From Alistipes onderdonkii (GTDB lineage: Bacteria; Bacteroidota; Bacteroidia; Bacteroidales; Rikenellaceae), in contig NZ_CP102251.1 of the NCBI RefSeq assembly GCF_025145285.1, positions 2,480,001-2,544,000 of the forward strand: DNA of 64,000 bases, written 5' to 3'. Position numbers and translations under genes: made by a program. This document shows, piece by piece, positions 32,693 to 42,083 of this stretch (position 1 is the stretch's first letter; each line of letters opens with the position of its first letter). The notes under the pieces are model-generated. The model saw only the letters and a program-made list of their open reading frames with translations, did no database searches and had not been told where the DNA came from.

Positions 32693-34372
32693 ATGACCAT
32701 CAATACACTTTACGAACTGGCCCGCAACAGCGTGGAGAAGTTCGCGTCGAAAGTCGCATTTTCGATGTTCGAAGGCGACGACGTGACTTATGCCGAGGTG
32801 GGCCGGCGTATCGAAAAAGTGCAGGAGATACTTACCTGTGCGGGGCTCCATGCCGGGGACAAGGTCGCCTTGCTCAGCAGCAACATGCCCAACTGGGGTG
32901 TATGCTATTTCGCCGTCACTTCGGCCGGCATGGTCGCCGTGCCGATCCTGCCCGATTTTTCGGGCGAGGAGCTCGACATGATCATCGCGCATTCCGAAGC
33001 CAAGGCCCTGCTCGTTTCCGACCGGCTCTTTACCAAACTCTCGAAACAGACCATCGAACGGCTGAACGTCGTGGTGCGCACCAAGAACCTGGGCGTCATC
33101 GCTCAGCGTGTCAAGGGGGAGGGCTCCATGGCCATACCGAAGCCCGATGACCTGGCCGTGATCATCTATACGTCGGGTACGACCTCGAAACCCAAGGGGG
33201 TGATGCTGACCCACGCGGCACTCTGCGCCCAGGTCGGGATCTCGTCGAGCATCTTTCCCGTACTGCCCGACGACGTATTCCTCTCGGTGCTGCCGCTTTC
33301 GCACACCTACGAATGTTCCATAGGCATGATCTATCCCTTCTCGATGGGCGCCAGGGTGGTTTACCTCGACCGTCCGCCCACGGCCTCGGCGCTGATGCCG
33401 GCGCTGCGTGCCGTGCGTCCCTCGGTCATGCTGATCGTGCCGCTCATCATCGAGAAGATCTACCGCCACCAGGTGCTGGCCAAATTCAATTCCAACGGTT
33501 TCTGGCGTACGCTCTATAAGGTGGGATTCTTGCGCCGCTACCTCCACCGCGTCGCGGGCAAGAAACTGCTCAAGCTCTTCGGCGGGCGTCTGCGGTTCCT
33601 CGGCATCGGGGGCGCCAAACTCGACGGCGGTGCCGAAAAGTTCCTGCTGGAGGCGAAAGTCCCTTATGCCATCGGCTACGGGCTTACCGAGACCGCGCCG
33701 CTGCTGGCGGGCGCCGCACCTTCGCAGGTGCGCCTCGGCTCGACCGGGCCCCAGGCCCCGGGCGTACAGTTGCGCCTGGAGAATATCAACCCCGACACCC
33801 GGCAGGGCGAGGTCGTGGCGCTGACGCCCAGCGTCATGCTCGGGTATTTCAAGAACCCCGAGGCGACGAAGGAGGTCTTTACCGACGACGGCTGGTTCCG
33901 CACGGGCGACCTGGGCGAATTCGACAAGGACGGCTGGCTTTATATCAAGGGCCGCCTGAAGAACATGATCGTGGGCCCCGGCGGCGAGAACATCTATCCT
34001 GAGGATATCGAAACCGTACTCAATTCGCACGTATATATCGCCGATTCGATCGTCACCGAACAGGAGGGGCGCCTCGTGGCACTGGTGCATTTCAACCGCG
34101 ACGAGATCGAGGCCATGGTCGACAACTGGCGTGAGGAGTGGGAAACCCAGAAGGAGGCCTGGGAGGCAAAGACCGAGCAGCTTAAGAAGGAGATCATGGA
34201 TTTCGTGAACGCCAAGGTCAACCGCTTCTCGCGGATTTCGGAGGTGGTCGAGGAAAAGGATGATTTTGCAAAGACTCCGACGCACAAGATCAAACGATTT
34301 CTGTATAACAGGAAAAAGGACGACGACAAACAGCAGCGGGAACAGCCTGACGGAGAACCTGAAACCAAATGA
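32693..34372 (+). CDS. long-chain acyl-CoA synthetase (AMP-binding enzyme)
   Basis: It activates fatty acids through an acyl-adenylate to acyl-CoA. The product is 559 aa. The ATP-binding motif YTSGTTSKPKG is at 159-169. The family motif GYGLTETAP is in the centre, GWFRTGDLGEFDKDGWLYIKGR marks the hinge, and the catalytic Lys is in the C-terminal domain near KTPTHKIKRFL. The shape matches FadD/FAA1-type long-chain ligases rather than acetyl-CoA synthetase. An acidic, Gln-rich tail (KKDDDKQQREQPDGEPETK) is unusual. It is divergent from queG; a 7-of-8 promoter box TAATTTCG lies at 32639-32646. Confidence 0.9.
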   Translation: MTINTLYELARNSVEKFASKVAFSMFEGDDVTYAEVGRRIEKVQEILTCAGLHAGDKVALLSSNMPNWGVCYFAVTSAGMVAVPILPDFSGEELDMIIAHSEAKALLVSDRLFTKLSKQTIERLNVVVRTKNLGVIAQRVKGEGSMAIPKPDDLAVIIYTSGTTSKPKGVMLTHAALCAQVGISSSIFPVLPDDVFLSVLPLSHTYECSIGMIYPFSMGARVVYLDRPPTASALMPALRAVRPSVMLIVPLIIEKIYRHQVLAKFNSNGFWRTLYKVGFLRRYLHRVAGKKLLKLFGGRLRFLGIGGAKLDGGAEKFLLEAKVPYAIGYGLTETAPLLAGAAPSQVRLGSTGPQAPGVQLRLENINPDTRQGEVVALTPSVMLGYFKNPEATKEVFTDDGWFRTGDLGEFDKDGWLYIKGRLKNMIVGPGGENIYPEDIETVLNSHVYIADSIVTEQEGRLVALVHFNRDEIEAMVDNWREEWETQKEAWEAKTEQLKKEIMDFVNAKVNRFSRISEVVEEKDDFAKTPTHKIKRFLYNRKKDDDKQQREQPDGEPETK

Positions 34373-34378
34373 CAAAGC

Positions 34379-34402
34379 AACGCCCCTCTCCGGAGGGGCG
34401 TT
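34379..34402. terminator. bidirectional terminator between the acyl-CoA synthetase and Xre genes
   Basis: The stem AACGCCCCTC / GAGGGGCGTT with a 4-nt loop lies in the 32-nt gap between the two convergent genes. T-tracts are weak on both sides. Confidence 0.6.
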
Positions 34403-34404
34403 GC

Positions 34405-34635
34405 TCATTCCCGCTCTATCAGGTCGAAAAATGCGCCGAGCGATATGCCGTAGTAGCGACAGAGCCGGGCGAGGGTGCTTACCGTGATGTTGTATTTCTC
34501 GGTCTCGATCTTGCCGATATGGATGCCCGTGTCCTCGTAGACGGTCTCCTGGGAAACACCCTTTGCCGTACGCAGTTCCCTGAGCCGGTCTGCGATCTCC
34601 TTCAGTAATGTTATGTCCCGCCAAGGTTGTTTCAT
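34405..34635 (-). CDS. Xre-family helix-turn-helix regulator
   Basis: The product is 76 aa from 34635 (MKQPWRDITLLKEIADRL); the longer frame to 34686 adds 17 residues with no family match. The Cro/C1-type HTH covers almost the whole protein: IADRLRELRTAKGVSQETVYEDTGIHIGKIE, then VSTLARLCRYYGISLGAFFDLIE. The single-domain form suggests a DNA-binding switch with no ligand domain. It is close in sequence to the remnant at 50404-50589. The candidate small RNA starts about 80 bp away in the opposite direction. Confidence 0.85.
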   Translation of the reverse strand: MKQPWRDITLLKEIADRLRELRTAKGVSQETVYEDTGIHIGKIETEKYNITVSTLARLCRYYGISLGAFFDLIERE

Positions 34636-34702
34636 GTTAACAAAGAAACAAACCTCCCCAATATTTGGTAATGATTTATACATCATTGTCGGGAAATTTG
34701 CC

Positions 34703-34710
34703 TATCTTTG
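34703..34710 (+). promoter_or_regulatory. -7 box of the candidate small RNA
   Basis: TATCTTTG is a full match to TAnnTTTG in an intergenic region with no plus-strand protein gene downstream. It would start a transcript near 34717. Confidence 0.5.
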
Positions 34711-34716
34711 CCACCA

Positions 34717-34848
34717 TACAGGAAACGGGCCAAAACGGCTTGGCAACTCACTGTGCGGGATGAGGCGTCACTGAAAATGTGTACCCGTTGCTGCCGATAC
34801 CGTTTTGACCGCAGGGAACCCACCGAGGCGGGGGTTCCCTGTCTTTTT
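34717..34848 (+). ncRNA. candidate stand-alone small RNA, about 132 nt
   Basis: A promoter box (34703-34710) and a strong terminator (CAGGGAACCC at 34812-34821 pairing with GGGTTCCCTG at 34832-34841, then TCTTTTT) bracket a transcript with no convincing ORF. The body folds into a long rod. GGCCAAAACGG (34728-34738) pairs with CCGTTTTGACC (34800-34810). GCAAC (34743-34747) plus CGGG (34756-34759) pairs with the continuous CCCGTTGC (34784-34791), leaving an 8-nt one-sided bulge. A long rod with an asymmetric bubble recalls 6S RNA, but it is short for that, and I see no SRP or tmRNA signature. Function unknown. Confidence 0.5.
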
Positions 34849-34917
34849 ACGGCGGGTGCCCGGGAACGGGGATGGGAGCGGCTGTTCCCGGCCGGAAGTC
34901 CCGACCCGTAATATGTG

Positions 34918-34946
34918 AAAAGCCCCTCCGCAAAGGAGGGGCTTTC
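34918..34946 (-). terminator. terminator of the DUF2723 gene
   Basis: The stem AAAGCCCCTCC / GGAGGGGCTTT is followed by TTTTC on the minus strand and begins 22 nt past the stop at 34968. Confidence 0.8.
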
Positions 34947-34967
34947 GTCTTTGATCCCCGGTGGGGA

Positions 34968-37900
34968 CTATTGCGCTGTGTCTTTGCGCGGGATAAGGGT
35001 CGTATCGACCTGGTGGGGCTTGTCGCCCACATCCACGAGGTTCTCCTCTTCGACCCCGAGCGAACGGTAATAGGCGTTGATCTCGCCGATGACTTCCTTG
35101 CGCCCGGCATATACGGCAAGGTAGTAGACGTCGCCCAGCTGGTCGAGTTTCTCGTCGATGATCGGCGACACCATGTCACCCTGCACGCCGTCGAAACGCA
35201 GGTAATATTCGATGTACTCGATCAGCGTCCTGGCGTATTCGCGCAGCAGGGCGTCGCCCTTGTCGGCCGCATCCTCCACGCCCATCGCCGAAGCGGCGTA
35301 GTACGCTTCGAGGAACGGATAGGTGTTGGAATCCGTGAAGCGTATCTGCGACGGGGGCAGCTTCGCAAGCCCCATGTCGAGCAGCTCGACAGCTTCCTGC
35401 GCGCGATCCTGCCGCAGCAGCTCCTTTGCCACGCGGGCAAAGGCATCGCGGGCGTGCGAGGCGCTCAGGTTGTATTGGATGAAATAATCGGCATATACCC
35501 TCGGGTCGGCGAGATTCCCGTAGCGGAATGTCTCCCTGAGCAGCGGCGCCGCATAATCCGCGTCGATGCGCCCGATTTCCCAGGGGTTTTGCACGGGAGT
35601 GAGGATCGGCACGAAACGGTAGGCGTAGCCGTCGAACTGGAGGTAATCCATCAGTCCGAAATCCTGCAATATGTAGACCTGCGTCATGTAGAGCGGGCGC
35701 TTCCAGTCGAAGTTGGCCAGCATGTCGAGGATCATGAGCTGCGTCTTGTCGATCGAGTTCTTCCGCAGGTTGATGTAGACCGTGTCGACCATCTGGGCGC
35801 GGTCTTTCTCGGCGACGATGCCCGAGGCGATGGCGTTCTCCTTGTTCACCGGCAGTGCGATGCGTTTGGTCGGGATGTAGTCGGTCATCGTCCCGTCCGA
35901 GAGCTTGATCTTGCTGCGCGGGTCTTCGCTGCGCACGAATTCGATCACGTCCTTGATGTCCACTGCGCGGTCGAAGCGGTTGTCCACCGGCACCCAGTCG
36001 TTGGTGAAGGTGTACTTGCTCTTGGGCAGTGAGAAAGGTACGCCCGGGGCGTCGTTGGCCTTGGTTTTCATCTCGTCGATGTACCATTCGCCGCCCAGGT
36101 AGGAGGTGTTCATGATACGCACGTCGGGGCGTACGCCGTAGATCTCCTGGTTGTTCCAGAGCGGGAACGTATCGTTGTCGCCGTAGTTGAGGATGATCGA
36201 GTTGGGCAGCGTCGACATCAGGTAGTTCCAGCCGATATCGCGCGCCATGTAACGGTGCGAACGGTCGTGGTCGTCCCAGTTCTGCGCCGCGAGGATCGTC
36301 GGCACGCCCATGCAGACCACCGTCGCCGCCACGGCGGCCGTGACGTTGTTGCGCCTGGTGAGCCATGCGACCAGGTCGCGGATGGCCAGTACGCCGAACC
36401 CGATCCATATGCAGAATGCGTAGAACGACCCTGCGTAGACGTAGTCGCGTTCACGCGGTTCGCCCGGCGAAGTGTTGAAATAGAAAACCAGCGCGATACC
36501 TGTCATGATGAAGAGCCACATGACGATCGAGAAATTCCGCTGGTCGCGGTTGAGCTGGTAGATCAGTCCGATCAGCCCCAGCAGGAACGGCAGGAAATAG
36601 TAGGTGTTGCGGCCTTTGTTGTCGGCGATTTCGCGCGGCAGGTCGTCCTGCGGCCCGAGGTATTTCTCGTCGATCCACTTGATGCCCGACAGCCAGTTGC
36701 CGTCGGTGATCGTCACGCGGGTCGGCTGTATGTCGCTCTGGCGCCCTACGAAATTCCACAGGAAATAGCGCCAGTACATGTACGAGAGCTGGTAGTTGAA
36801 GAAATAGTTGAGGTTCTCGAGGAACGTCGGCTCGACGATCGTGCGCGGTTCGTACCCGTCGTCGTATACCTTCTTGGTGCCGAAGTCGAGCACTTCGCCC
36901 TGCATGGGGCGTCCCTGCGAGTCGCGGACGATTTCGCCCTTTTCGTCGCGCATGATCTCGGTTTTGGTGCGGTAGGCGGCCCATTGCTTGTACTCCTTCT
37001 CTCCTTTGCGCGCATCCCACATGCGGGGGAAGAAGTGGATGAATTCCGGGGCGTGGGTATATCCCGTGATGACCGATGCGGGCTTGTACTTGCCGTCCTC
37101 GTCGAGGTAGTAGAAATGCTTTTCCTTGTACCCTTCGGGCGGGGCCGAGTAGTAAGCGCCGAACAGCAGCGGCCGGTCGCCGTACTGGTCGCGGTTGAGC
37201 ACCGACATCAGTGCGTGGGGGTTGTTGGGGTTGTTGCTGTTCATCGGCGGGTTGGCGGCGGCACGGATCGTCACCGAAGCGTAGGACGAGAACCCGATGA
37301 GGATCATGGTCGTCGAGAGCAGGACGATGTTCCACACGACCTTGCCTTTGCGGTGTGTGTACCACGAAGCCCAGCCCATGCCGCCGATCAGCGCCAGTGC
37401 GAAGAGCACCATGCCCGAGTTGACGGGCAGCCCCAGCGTGTTGACGAAGAAAAGGTCGAGCATCGCCCCGACGTAGACCGTGTAGGGGATGATGATGTTG
37501 TTGACGAAGATCAGGATGGCGCCCGCGATCAGCGTGGCGTAGACGATGCCCTTGAAGGTCACCTTCTCCGTCGTGCGGAAATAGTAGATGAACACCAGCG
37601 CCGGGATGGTCAGCAGGTTGAGGATGTGCACGCCGATCGACAGTCCCATCATGTAGGCGATCAGTACGATCCAGCGCGACGAGTGGGGCTGGTCGGCCTC
37701 CTCCTCCCATTTGAGCATCAGCCATACGACCAGCGCCGTGAACATCGACGAGAGGGCGTAGACCTCACCCTCGATGGCCGAGAACCAAAACGTATCGGTG
37801 AAGGTGTAGGCCAGGGCACCCACGATGCCTGCACCCAGGATGGCCCACACGTTGGCTCGGGTGAGCTGGCTGCCGTCGCGGGTCACGAGGCGCCGCGCCA

Positions 37901-38201
37901 GGTGTGTGATCGTCCAGAACAGGAACAGGATGCAGAATGCGCTGGCGATGGAGTTCATGCCGTTCACCGCCATGCCCACAAAGTCCGGGTTGCCGGCGGC
38001 GAAGAGCGTCGCCAGGCGCGCCAGCATCATGAACAGCGGGGCTCCGGGAGGGTGCCCGACTTCGAGTTTATAGGAGGTTGCAATGAATTCCGAGCAGTCC
38101 CAGAGGCTCGAAACCGGTTCCATCGTCATCAGGTATACCAGTGCGGCGATGGCAAAGACCGCCCAGCCGACGATGTTGTTCCAGCGTTTGAAGGATGTCA
38201 T
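34968..38201 (-). CDS. DUF2723/TMEM260-like multi-pass membrane glycosyltransferase-type protein
   Basis: The product is 1077 aa. The N-terminal half has roughly ten hydrophobic helices and opens MTMEPVSSLWDCSEFIATSYKLEVGHPPGAPLF, the DUF2723 signature, in which the SLWDCSEF acidic pair sits where GT-C glycosyltransferases hold the catalytic Asp. After a further helix cluster (about 540-680) comes a soluble region with NYGDNDTFPLWNNQE and a C-terminal helical part. The human relative TMEM260 is a protein O-mannosyltransferase, so a role in envelope glycoprotein synthesis is plausible; this is family inference, not shown here. It is monocistronic with a promoter box at 38233. Confidence 0.85.
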   Translation of the reverse strand: MTSFKRWNNIVGWAVFAIAALVYLMTMEPVSSLWDCSEFIATSYKLEVGHPPGAPLFMMLARLATLFAAGNPDFVGMAVNGMNSIASAFCILFLFWTITHLARRLVTRDGSQLTRANVWAILGAGIVGALAYTFTDTFWFSAIEGEVYALSSMFTALVVWLMLKWEEEADQPHSSRWIVLIAYMMGLSIGVHILNLLTIPALVFIYYFRTTEKVTFKGIVYATLIAGAILIFVNNIIIPYTVYVGAMLDLFFVNTLGLPVNSGMVLFALALIGGMGWASWYTHRKGKVVWNIVLLSTTMILIGFSSYASVTIRAAANPPMNSNNPNNPHALMSVLNRDQYGDRPLLFGAYYSAPPEGYKEKHFYYLDEDGKYKPASVITGYTHAPEFIHFFPRMWDARKGEKEYKQWAAYRTKTEIMRDEKGEIVRDSQGRPMQGEVLDFGTKKVYDDGYEPRTIVEPTFLENLNYFFNYQLSYMYWRYFLWNFVGRQSDIQPTRVTITDGNWLSGIKWIDEKYLGPQDDLPREIADNKGRNTYYFLPFLLGLIGLIYQLNRDQRNFSIVMWLFIMTGIALVFYFNTSPGEPRERDYVYAGSFYAFCIWIGFGVLAIRDLVAWLTRRNNVTAAVAATVVCMGVPTILAAQNWDDHDRSHRYMARDIGWNYLMSTLPNSIILNYGDNDTFPLWNNQEIYGVRPDVRIMNTSYLGGEWYIDEMKTKANDAPGVPFSLPKSKYTFTNDWVPVDNRFDRAVDIKDVIEFVRSEDPRSKIKLSDGTMTDYIPTKRIALPVNKENAIASGIVAEKDRAQMVDTVYINLRKNSIDKTQLMILDMLANFDWKRPLYMTQVYILQDFGLMDYLQFDGYAYRFVPILTPVQNPWEIGRIDADYAAPLLRETFRYGNLADPRVYADYFIQYNLSASHARDAFARVAKELLRQDRAQEAVELLDMGLAKLPPSQIRFTDSNTYPFLEAYYAASAMGVEDAADKGDALLREYARTLIEYIEYYLRFDGVQGDMVSPIIDEKLDQLGDVYYLAVYAGRKEVIGEINAYYRSLGVEEENLVDVGDKPHQVDTTLIPRKDTAQ

Positions 38202-38232
38202 ATTTTTTCGGTATGTTTCGCTTTATGTCCTG

Positions 38233-38240
38233 CAAAAGTA
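38233..38240 (-). promoter_or_regulatory. -7 box of the DUF2723 gene
   Basis: On the minus strand TACTTTTG, a full TAnnTTTG match, lies 32 nt before the start at 38201. Confidence 0.55.
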
Positions 38241-38335
38241 ATCATTTAACGGCGAAATCCAATCAATATTACCTGCCGAAGGCGGAAAGTTGCTATTTTT
38301 ACGTCTTGAAACAGAATGTTTTCAAACTGTTTTTG

Positions 38336-38343
38336 TATATTTG
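38336..38343 (+). promoter_or_regulatory. -7 box of the M64 lipoprotein gene
   Basis: TATATTTG, a full TAnnTTTG match, lies 60 nt before ATG 38403 in an A/T-rich stretch. A second weaker candidate, TATTTTTA, lies about 40 nt upstream. Confidence 0.5.
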
Positions 38344-38402
38344 TTTGATGTGTCCGTGCGTCGGCCGTTGAAAATTGTAGAAACCCTTAAAATTCCGATA
38401 GA

Positions 38403-41400
38403 ATGAAACGTTTCCTGCTTCTACTCGCTGCGGCGGGCCTTGCATGGGCTTGTGGTAAGGACGGGGCTGAAAACCCCGCTCCCAAACCCGCGGAAAATAT
38501 TGAGATACCGGCTTCTGTGACCCCGCCCGTTTTCGACGAGCAGGGCGGCAATATGTCGCTGACGTTTACGGCGCATGAGGCGTGGCGTGCGAGCGTCGAT
38601 GCGACGCGGGCATCCAACTGGTGTTCCGTTGCGCCCGAGTCGGGTGCTGCCGGCGCCGTTACGCTCACGGTCACGACGTTGCCCAATGATACACCCGATG
38701 AACGGAACGCGACGATCTTCCTCAAAGCGGGCACGACCACGAAGACGCTGTCCGTAACACAGAAGCAGCAGGACGCCCTGACCGTCACCTCATCGAAGTT
38801 CGAGGTGGGGGCCGGCACCGGCGAGATCGTGGTCGAACTGAAGGCGAATATCGATTTCGACTATAAAATCGGTGAGGAGTGTGCCGAATGGGTTTCGTAT
38901 GTCGGTACCCGCGCCCTGAAAACCTCGCGGCTCGTATTCCGCGTCGCAGCCAATGAGGAGTTGTCGGTGCGCGAGGGGAGTATCCTCCTGCGCAGCAGCC
39001 TCGGGGACGAACAGGTGAAGATTTACCAGCAGGGAGCCGATCCCGCACTGGTGCTGACCCAAAAGTCGTATACCGTGCCTGCCGCCGGCGAAACGATCAA
39101 AGTCGAATTGAACAGCAATGTCGATTATACGGTGCAGATGCCCGAAGCGGAATGGATAACCGAACCGGCCGCACGCGCCATGTCGACGCATACGCACTAT
39201 TTCGTCGTCGCTGCCAACGACGAGTATGACGGCCGTACGGCTGAAATCGTCTTTACCGACAAGGCCAATAACCTCTCGGAAACGGTTACGGTCACGCAAG
39301 TGCAGAAAAATGCCGTCGTGCTGGCGGAATCCCGATACGAATTCGGTACGGACGGAGGCAAACTGGATTTCGATGTCCTGACCAATGTCGATTTGACGGT
39401 TGCGGTATCGGACGATGCGAAAAGCTGGATAACGCAGGTCACGACCCGCGGGCTGGAGCAAAAAACGCTGCATTTCGACATTGCGGCCTGTTCGCAGGAA
39501 ACGGAACGTACCGGTACGATCCATATTAGCGGCGGCGGTGTGACACAGACGGTGACGGTCGCGCAGGGCGGCTTGAAAGAGGTGCTCGAAAAGGAACGCG
39601 CGGCATTGGTTGCGCTGTACAATGCCACCGGCGGCGATAACTGGGCGAATAAGGCCAATTGGTGCTCGGACAGGCCGGTAAGCGAGTGGTACGGCGTGAC
39701 AGTCGACGAACAGGGGCGGGTAGCCGGGTTAAAAATGGAGGTCAATAATTTGACCGGATGTATACCGGCGGAATTTTGTGAATTATCGAATATACAAGAA
39801 ATAAATCTTTTGGGCAACCATTTGTCGGGTGTGATCCCCGCCGGGTTCGGCAACCTGTCCAAGTTAAGGGTATTGTGGCTTGAAGATAATATTTTTTCAG
39901 ATATTTCTGCCATATTCGAATTGCAGAATATTCAGAATTTGCATATGTATCTGCCGGAAGGAAATATACCTGCTGAAATTGGAAATTTATCCAGTTTAAC
40001 AGAGTTGTGGTTGTATGGAGAAAGTGTGACGGGCGCGCTCCCAAGAGAGATCGGAAACCTTGTCAACCTGAAATATCTCGGCATAACTTGTTCCGGATTA
40101 TCCGGATCGATTCCCGATGAATTGTACAATTGTACAAATCTGGAAACGCTAAGCATAAGGTGGTGTACAAGTTTAAGCGGGACGATCTCTCCCAAATTGG
40201 GACGACTCACACAACTGAAAGGCTTAGAGTTGAATAATAATAATTTAACAGGCCCTATCCCGGAGGAAATATGCAATTGCAGCCGATTGGTAAATATATT
40301 CTTACAAGAAAACAAGTTGACGGGCTCTATACCCGAAGGTTTGGGCAATCTCCCCGAACTTCGGCATTTTATTGCATTCAATAACAATTTGAGCGGAAAC
40401 ATTCCGGCTTCGATCCTCAACCACAGACTTTGGGATGTCGAGTGGGCGCTGATTACGGAGAATAACAACTTTAACATGGACGGTATCACTATCGATGCGG
40501 TAAACTTCTCGGTAACGGATATCGACGGCAACACGATTGATTCGAAAGAGGAATACGCCAAAAATAAATATACGATCCTGTTCCAGTTTTCACCCTATTT
40601 TGGGGATTTCACCGATATGAAATCCTTTATCGAGGACATATACGACAAGTATAAAGGGAAAGGCGTCGATGTAATAGGCTATTCGAGCGGACACCCGGGA
40701 GCTTCGGCAGACCTTGCGTCTATGAAAAAATATGTGGCGGATAACAAGATTCCATGGCGGAATATTTTATGGACGGAAACGAACTCGATCATCGGGCAGG
40801 AAAATGAACAATATCATCAGGATAGCGGCTTCGGCCCCTATTATCCTTACCATTCCTATCCGGCATATACGGTTGTAGATTCGGGCGGAAAAATCGTTTT
40901 CCATGATTTCAGCCTAAGCGGCCTGACCGGGTTATCCGCATTCTTAGCCGATCATACGGGCGGGTCGGGTGTGTACGAATCGTCGGATTATTCGAAAGAC
41001 GGCAAAGTGACGGCGCTCCAGACTGCGACCCGGGGGAACGGCATCAATATCGTACTGTTGGGCGATGCGTTCAGCGACCGCCTGATCGCCGACGGCACCT
41101 ACGACGGGACTATGCGCAAGGCGATGGACCATTTCTTCTCCGAAGAGCCTTACAAGTCGTTCCGCGACCTTTTCAATGTCTATGCGGTGAATGTCGTTTC
41201 GAAAAACGAAGCATACGGTTCCGGTGCGCAGACTGCGTTGGACGGATTTTTCGGCGACGGAACCCATGTCGGCGGCAACGATGACAAATGTAGGCAATAC
41301 GCTATGAAAGTTCCGGGAATAACCTATGACAATATCGATGATGCGCTGATTATCGTGATGATGAACCGCACGTATTATGCCGGGACATGTTATATGTATT

Positions 41401-41984
41401 ACCCCTCTTCGGGCGATTACGGACAGGGGTTGTCCATCGCTTATTTTCCCTTGGGTACTGATGACGGGATGTTCGGACAGTTGCTGCACCATGAGGCGGG
41501 AGGACACGGATTCCCGAAATTGGCGGATGAGTACGCCTACGAGGAATACGGGCAGATTCCCTGGAACGAGGTGCAGTCTGCAAAGCAACTGGAACCCTAT
41601 GGATGGTGGAGAAATATCGACTTCACGGGGGATGTCTCGCAAGTCAAATGGAGCCGGTTTATCGCCGATCCGCGCTATGCCGCCGAGGTATTGGGGGCTT
41701 ACGAAGGGGCTGATACCTATTGGAGCGGGGTTTGGCGTCCGACCTACAACAGCATTATGCGCTATAATACGGGAGGGTTCAACGCTCCGAGCCGCGAGGC
41801 GATTTATTACCGGATCAACAAGTTGGCTTATGGAGACGCATGGGCCTATGATTACGAAACGTTTGTCGCCTGGGATGCCGTGAACCGTACCGGGAATGCG
41901 CCGATCATGCTGCGTACGCCGATGCGGAAGCCCCGGAATTTCGTTCCCTTGCATCCGCCTGTGGTCGTAAAGCGGTCGAGATAG
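38403..41984 (+). CDS. mosaic lipoprotein: BACON repeats, leucine-rich repeats, thioredoxin-like domain, M64 peptidase
   Basis: The product is 1193 aa. The signal peptide ends at the lipobox LAWAC (Cys17). Four Ig-like BACON domains span about 35-120, 125-210, 215-300 and 305-390. Plant-type leucine-rich repeats run from about 400 to 690 (N-cap NATGGDNWANKANWC, then NLTGCIPAEFCELSNIQ-type units). Residues about 720-850 look like a thioredoxin fold with the cis-Pro strand SYPAYTVVDSGGKIVF but no CxxC. The M64 peptidase is at about 870-1193, with HEAGGHGFPKLADEY at 1030-1044. M64 includes IgA-cleaving peptidases; the target here is unknown. The LRR and thioredoxin-like part is visibly richer in A/T than its neighbours, suggesting module acquisition. 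Confidence 0.88.
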   Translation: MKRFLLLLAAAGLAWACGKDGAENPAPKPAENIEIPASVTPPVFDEQGGNMSLTFTAHEAWRASVDATRASNWCSVAPESGAAGAVTLTVTTLPNDTPDERNATIFLKAGTTTKTLSVTQKQQDALTVTSSKFEVGAGTGEIVVELKANIDFDYKIGEECAEWVSYVGTRALKTSRLVFRVAANEELSVREGSILLRSSLGDEQVKIYQQGADPALVLTQKSYTVPAAGETIKVELNSNVDYTVQMPEAEWITEPAARAMSTHTHYFVVAANDEYDGRTAEIVFTDKANNLSETVTVTQVQKNAVVLAESRYEFGTDGGKLDFDVLTNVDLTVAVSDDAKSWITQVTTRGLEQKTLHFDIAACSQETERTGTIHISGGGVTQTVTVAQGGLKEVLEKERAALVALYNATGGDNWANKANWCSDRPVSEWYGVTVDEQGRVAGLKMEVNNLTGCIPAEFCELSNIQEINLLGNHLSGVIPAGFGNLSKLRVLWLEDNIFSDISAIFELQNIQNLHMYLPEGNIPAEIGNLSSLTELWLYGESVTGALPREIGNLVNLKYLGITCSGLSGSIPDELYNCTNLETLSIRWCTSLSGTISPKLGRLTQLKGLELNNNNLTGPIPEEICNCSRLVNIFLQENKLTGSIPEGLGNLPELRHFIAFNNNLSGNIPASILNHRLWDVEWALITENNNFNMDGITIDAVNFSVTDIDGNTIDSKEEYAKNKYTILFQFSPYFGDFTDMKSFIEDIYDKYKGKGVDVIGYSSGHPGASADLASMKKYVADNKIPWRNILWTETNSIIGQENEQYHQDSGFGPYYPYHSYPAYTVVDSGGKIVFHDFSLSGLTGLSAFLADHTGGSGVYESSDYSKDGKVTALQTATRGNGINIVLLGDAFSDRLIADGTYDGTMRKAMDHFFSEEPYKSFRDLFNVYAVNVVSKNEAYGSGAQTALDGFFGDGTHVGGNDDKCRQYAMKVPGITYDNIDDALIIVMMNRTYYAGTCYMYYPSSGDYGQGLSIAYFPLGTDDGMFGQLLHHEAGGHGFPKLADEYAYEEYGQIPWNEVQSAKQLEPYGWWRNIDFTGDVSQVKWSRFIADPRYAAEVLGAYEGADTYWSGVWRPTYNSIMRYNTGGFNAPSREAIYYRINKLAYGDAWAYDYETFVAWDAVNRTGNAPIMLRTPMRKPRNFVPLHPPVVVKRSR

Positions 41985-42019
41985 GGAGAGGGCGGTGAGC
42001 CGCGCGGTGCGAAAATGTG

Positions 42020-42046
42020 AAAAGCCGGAGCATTGCTCCGGCTTTT
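42020..42046. terminator. bidirectional terminator between the M64 and helicase genes
   Basis: An 11-bp stem (AAAAGCCGGAG / CTCCGGCTTTT) with a 5-nt loop lies in the 99-nt gap between convergent genes. Confidence 0.85.
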
Positions 42047-42083
42047 CCATGTGGTGTGGCATGGCGGGCACGTTGCCCGGTGG

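Noticed and set aside
34717..34848. SRP RNA, tmRNA or riboswitch identity for the candidate RNA
   Set aside because: The SRP domain IV motif and tmRNA tRNA-like ends were not found, and no gene follows on the same strand that a riboswitch could control.
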